A stretch of 64,000 nt of DNA from Massilia agrisoli (GTDB lineage: Bacteria > Pseudomonadota > Gammaproteobacteria > Burkholderiales > Burkholderiaceae_D). The notes beneath the pieces are model-generated. The model ran no database searches. It saw only the letters and a program-made list of their open reading frames with translations, and was not told the origin of the DNA. Where the stretch lies: NCBI RefSeq assembly GCF_020831365.1, contig NZ_JAJHPV010000002.1, positions 62,001 through 126,000 of the forward strand. Direction: 5' to 3'. The position numbers and the translations under genes are program-made. Of the stretch, positions 63,680 to 64,000 are shown piece by piece. Within the stretch, counting starts at the first letter, position 1, and the number at the start of each line of letters is the position of its first letter.

Positions 63680-64000
63680 TGCCTGAATTCGACAGCCGCG
63701 ACCCGCGCACGCCGGCCTTCTGGGACGAGCGGTTTGAACGTGATTTCACGCCTTGGGACAGGGGCGGTGTGCCGGAGCAGGTACGCGAATTCGTCGCGCG
63801 GTCGAAAGCCAAAACTGTGCTGATTCCCGGCTGCGGCGCGGCGTATGAACTGGTGTATTTTTCAGAAGCCGGATGGGACGCGACGGCGATCGACTTTTCG
63901 CCGGCCGCCGTCGAACGGGCGCGTGCGATAACGGGGCAGTGGAGCGAGCGCGTGGTGGAGGCGGACTTCTTCGCGTATGAGCCGGCCGCAGGGCTGGACA
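63679..64000 (+). CDS. TPMT-type SAM methyltransferase, 3' end outside window
   Basis: The ATG at 63679 overlaps the ubiB stop and the frame is open to the right edge (107 codons). The start, 'TPAFWDERFERDFTPWDRGG', and the SAM motif 'VLIPGCGAAYELVYF' with 'ATAIDFSPAAVERAR' are typical of the thiopurine-methyltransferase family, which in bacteria methylates thiols, selenium or halides. Translational coupling to ubiB suggests shared expression but not necessarily a role in ubiquinone synthesis. Confidence 0.88.
   Translation, partial: MPEFDSRDPRTPAFWDERFERDFTPWDRGGVPEQVREFVARSKAKTVLIPGCGAAYELVYFSEAGWDATAIDFSPAAVERARAITGQWSERVVEADFFAYEPAAGLD

Overview
The window reads as chromosomal DNA from a GC-rich betaproteobacterium, most likely Oxalobacteraceae (Massilia/Duganella/Janthinobacterium relatives). 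This is inferred from gene order (lolB-ispE-tRNA-Gln-prs-rplY-pth; kdsD-kdsC-lptC-lptA-lptB-rpoN; ubiE-Tim44-ubiJ-ubiB), from protein character, and from short palindromic intergenic repeats. No search was run, so genus is uncertain. No rRNA, insertion sequence, prophage or CRISPR array was seen. There is one tRNA gene.

Layout. 0-5.2 kb: housekeeping block (TPR protein, lolB, ispE, tRNA-Gln(UUG), prs, rplY, pth). 5.2-13 kb: DUF3857/transglutaminase protein, orphan Bug-type solute receptor, patatin-like hydrolase, a decayed toxin-antitoxin pair, ychF and an EAL phosphodiesterase. 13-13.9 kb: a subclass B3-type metallo-beta-lactamase. 13.9-25.7 kb: a lipid cluster with aldehyde dehydrogenase, lipase-like hydrolase, TPR protein, phasin, FadD-type acyl-CoA ligase, an unknown Ala/Gly-rich protein, a wax ester synthase/DGAT, a two-domain fatty acyl-CoA reductase and a GMC oxidoreductase. 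Together these could both make and break down wax esters. A perfect FNR-type box lies in its central divergent promoter region. 25.9-30 kb: MOSC protein, GAF/DUF484-GGDEF cyclase, Kef-type antiporter.

30-35 kb: Kdo synthesis and lipopolysaccharide transport operon ending in rpoN. 35.1-36.3 kb: an LytM/M23 protein that appears to lack the first zinc ligand. 36.4-42.6 kb: a tight six-gene operon whose first gene is a flavin monooxygenase-Old Yellow Enzyme fusion, as in 2-aminobenzoyl-CoA monooxygenase/reductase, followed by beta-oxidation-type genes, a MarR regulator and a Rid-family protein. 43-50 kb: hpf, an HIBCH-like hydrolase, a VOC protein, then rapZ, hprK and ptsN in inverted orientation. 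Two secreted proteins of unknown role, one of them low in GC, sit between hprK and rapZ. 50.2-53.4 kb: queF, ilvA, yqaA. 53.6-58.4 kb: a 1330-residue FAD/Fe-S dehydrogenase with HIT and DUF971 partners. 58.4-59.5 kb: repeats and a phytanoyl-CoA dioxygenase-like gene with a duplicated tail. 59.6-64 kb: ubiquinone genes and a methyltransferase cut by the right edge.

Most interesting items: the apparently complete wax ester cycle with its FNR-type site; the low-GC gingipain-like lipoprotein next to a three-repeat cysteine-rich secreted protein; the break-up of the usual rpoN-hpf-ptsN-hprK-rapZ neighbourhood; three TGCAAATA copies spaced exactly 31 bp; and three genes whose -10 hexamer ends exactly 6 nt before the start codon, suggesting leaderless mRNAs.
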